A stretch of DNA of 52,731 nt from Phycisphaerae bacterium (lineage in GTDB: Bacteria > Planctomycetota > Phycisphaerae > Sedimentisphaerales > Anaerobacaceae): contig JAAYBV010000062.1 of assembly GCA_012744475.1 (NCBI GenBank), forward strand, positions 1 through 52,731, given 5' to 3'. Below the pieces are notes generated by a model that saw nothing but the letters and a program-made list of their open reading frames with translations, had not been told where the DNA came from and ran no database searches. Numbering within the stretch: position 1 is the first letter of the stretch; every line of letters begins with the position of its first letter. Below, one piece after another: positions 52,605 through 52,731 of the stretch. Made by a program: the position numbers and the translations under genes.

Positions 52605-52650
52605 CAGTGCCAAGTGCCAACACACACCCCTGTTGTTGGCGGTGGCACTG
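52605..52650. repeat. Terminal hairpin family, copy 5
   Basis: Outer arms CAGTGCCA (52605-52612) and TGGCACTG (52643-52650) around the shared inner stem and loop. About 55 nt after it resemble, with divergence, the sequence after copy 4 (GACCTG, then ACTCTTGCC). Confidence 0.85.
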
Positions 52651-52731
52651 GCACCGCCTGCGTCCACCGGCCAGGGGACCTGTCGACTCTTGCCCATCTT
52701 CCCAGATCGCAGGGTGTGCCATCTACACCAG

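Larger units (their letters stand above)
51445..52731. other. Repeat-rich, nearly gene-free region
   Basis: About 1.3 kb to the window edge. It contains five copies of one hairpin family, a duplicated composite unit, two family B palindromes, a degenerate family D copy and one weak small reading frame (52019-52261). No transposase is visible, but the region runs off the window. Confidence 0.7.

Noticed and set aside
51653-52655. CRISPR array
   Set aside because: The repeats are long hairpins with irregular spacing (about 134-500 nt) and the spacers are themselves duplicated. No cas genes are present.
1-52731. tRNA or rRNA genes
   Set aside because: No cloverleaf with a GTTCRA-type T-loop and no rRNA-like segment was noticed by eye. 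A covariance search would be needed to exclude a missed tRNA.

Overview
The window (about 52.7 kb, GC-rich) looks like a chromosomal segment of a planctomycete, most likely of class Phycisphaerae. This is inferred from gene content: several prepilin-like proteins with an N-terminal methylation motif and a DG(Q)NVxFxDSH-type motif, large secreted LamG/discoidin proteins, Tat-exported Gfo/Idh/MocA and DUF362 proteins, a BNR/Asp-box protein, and zinc-ribbon membrane proteins. No rRNA or tRNA gene, transposase, integrase or CRISPR array was recognised.

Layout. 0-6.3 kb: a PadR-type regulator, a secreted CehA/McbA-like metallohydrolase, a small unknown protein, an 807-aa secreted protein of unknown family, and a decayed HEPN/MNT pair whose HEPN partner has only 33 codons left. 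6.4-16.9 kb: a co-directional housekeeping run of gltX, a PfkB kinase, thpR, recA, a secreted PHP-domain protein, alaS and two paralogous zinc-ribbon membrane proteins. 16.9-21.6 kb: a tight minus-strand operon of aconitase, a LOG-family protein, a secreted unknown and hisD. 21.7-29.1 kb: a squalene-cyclase-like toroid protein translationally coupled to a DUF362 protein, then four prepilin-like genes on the minus strand. The last three of these are close paralogues, each with its own strong terminator hairpin. 29.6-32.1 kb: a UDP-sugar pyrophosphorylase and an aldose epimerase, convergent. 32.4-47.4 kb: two paralogous LamG + discoidin proteins, a GH2 glycosidase, a serine-hydrolase lipoprotein, a dicarboxylate/amino-acid symporter, a secreted oxidoreductase and an Asp-box protein. 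This fits extracellular glycan breakdown and uptake. 47.6-51.4 kb: a small conserved-looking protein, queA, a membrane acyltransferase and a xylose-isomerase-like protein. 51.4-52.7 kb: repeat-rich, almost gene-free DNA.

The most unusual feature is the density and variety of palindromic repeats between, and in one case inside, genes. Several short families recur, mostly at gene 3' ends. Four larger nested palindromes of about 85-170 bp have AT-rich GAAATCCGAA- or GATCAAAA-like arms. One 30-bp palindrome lies in frame inside the serine hydrolase and adds 10 codons, while a long palindrome supplies that gene's 5' end and a candidate start codon. The right end of the window holds five copies of another hairpin family, partly arranged as a duplicated composite unit. 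Together these point to an active palindromic-repeat system that shapes coding sequence in this lineage.
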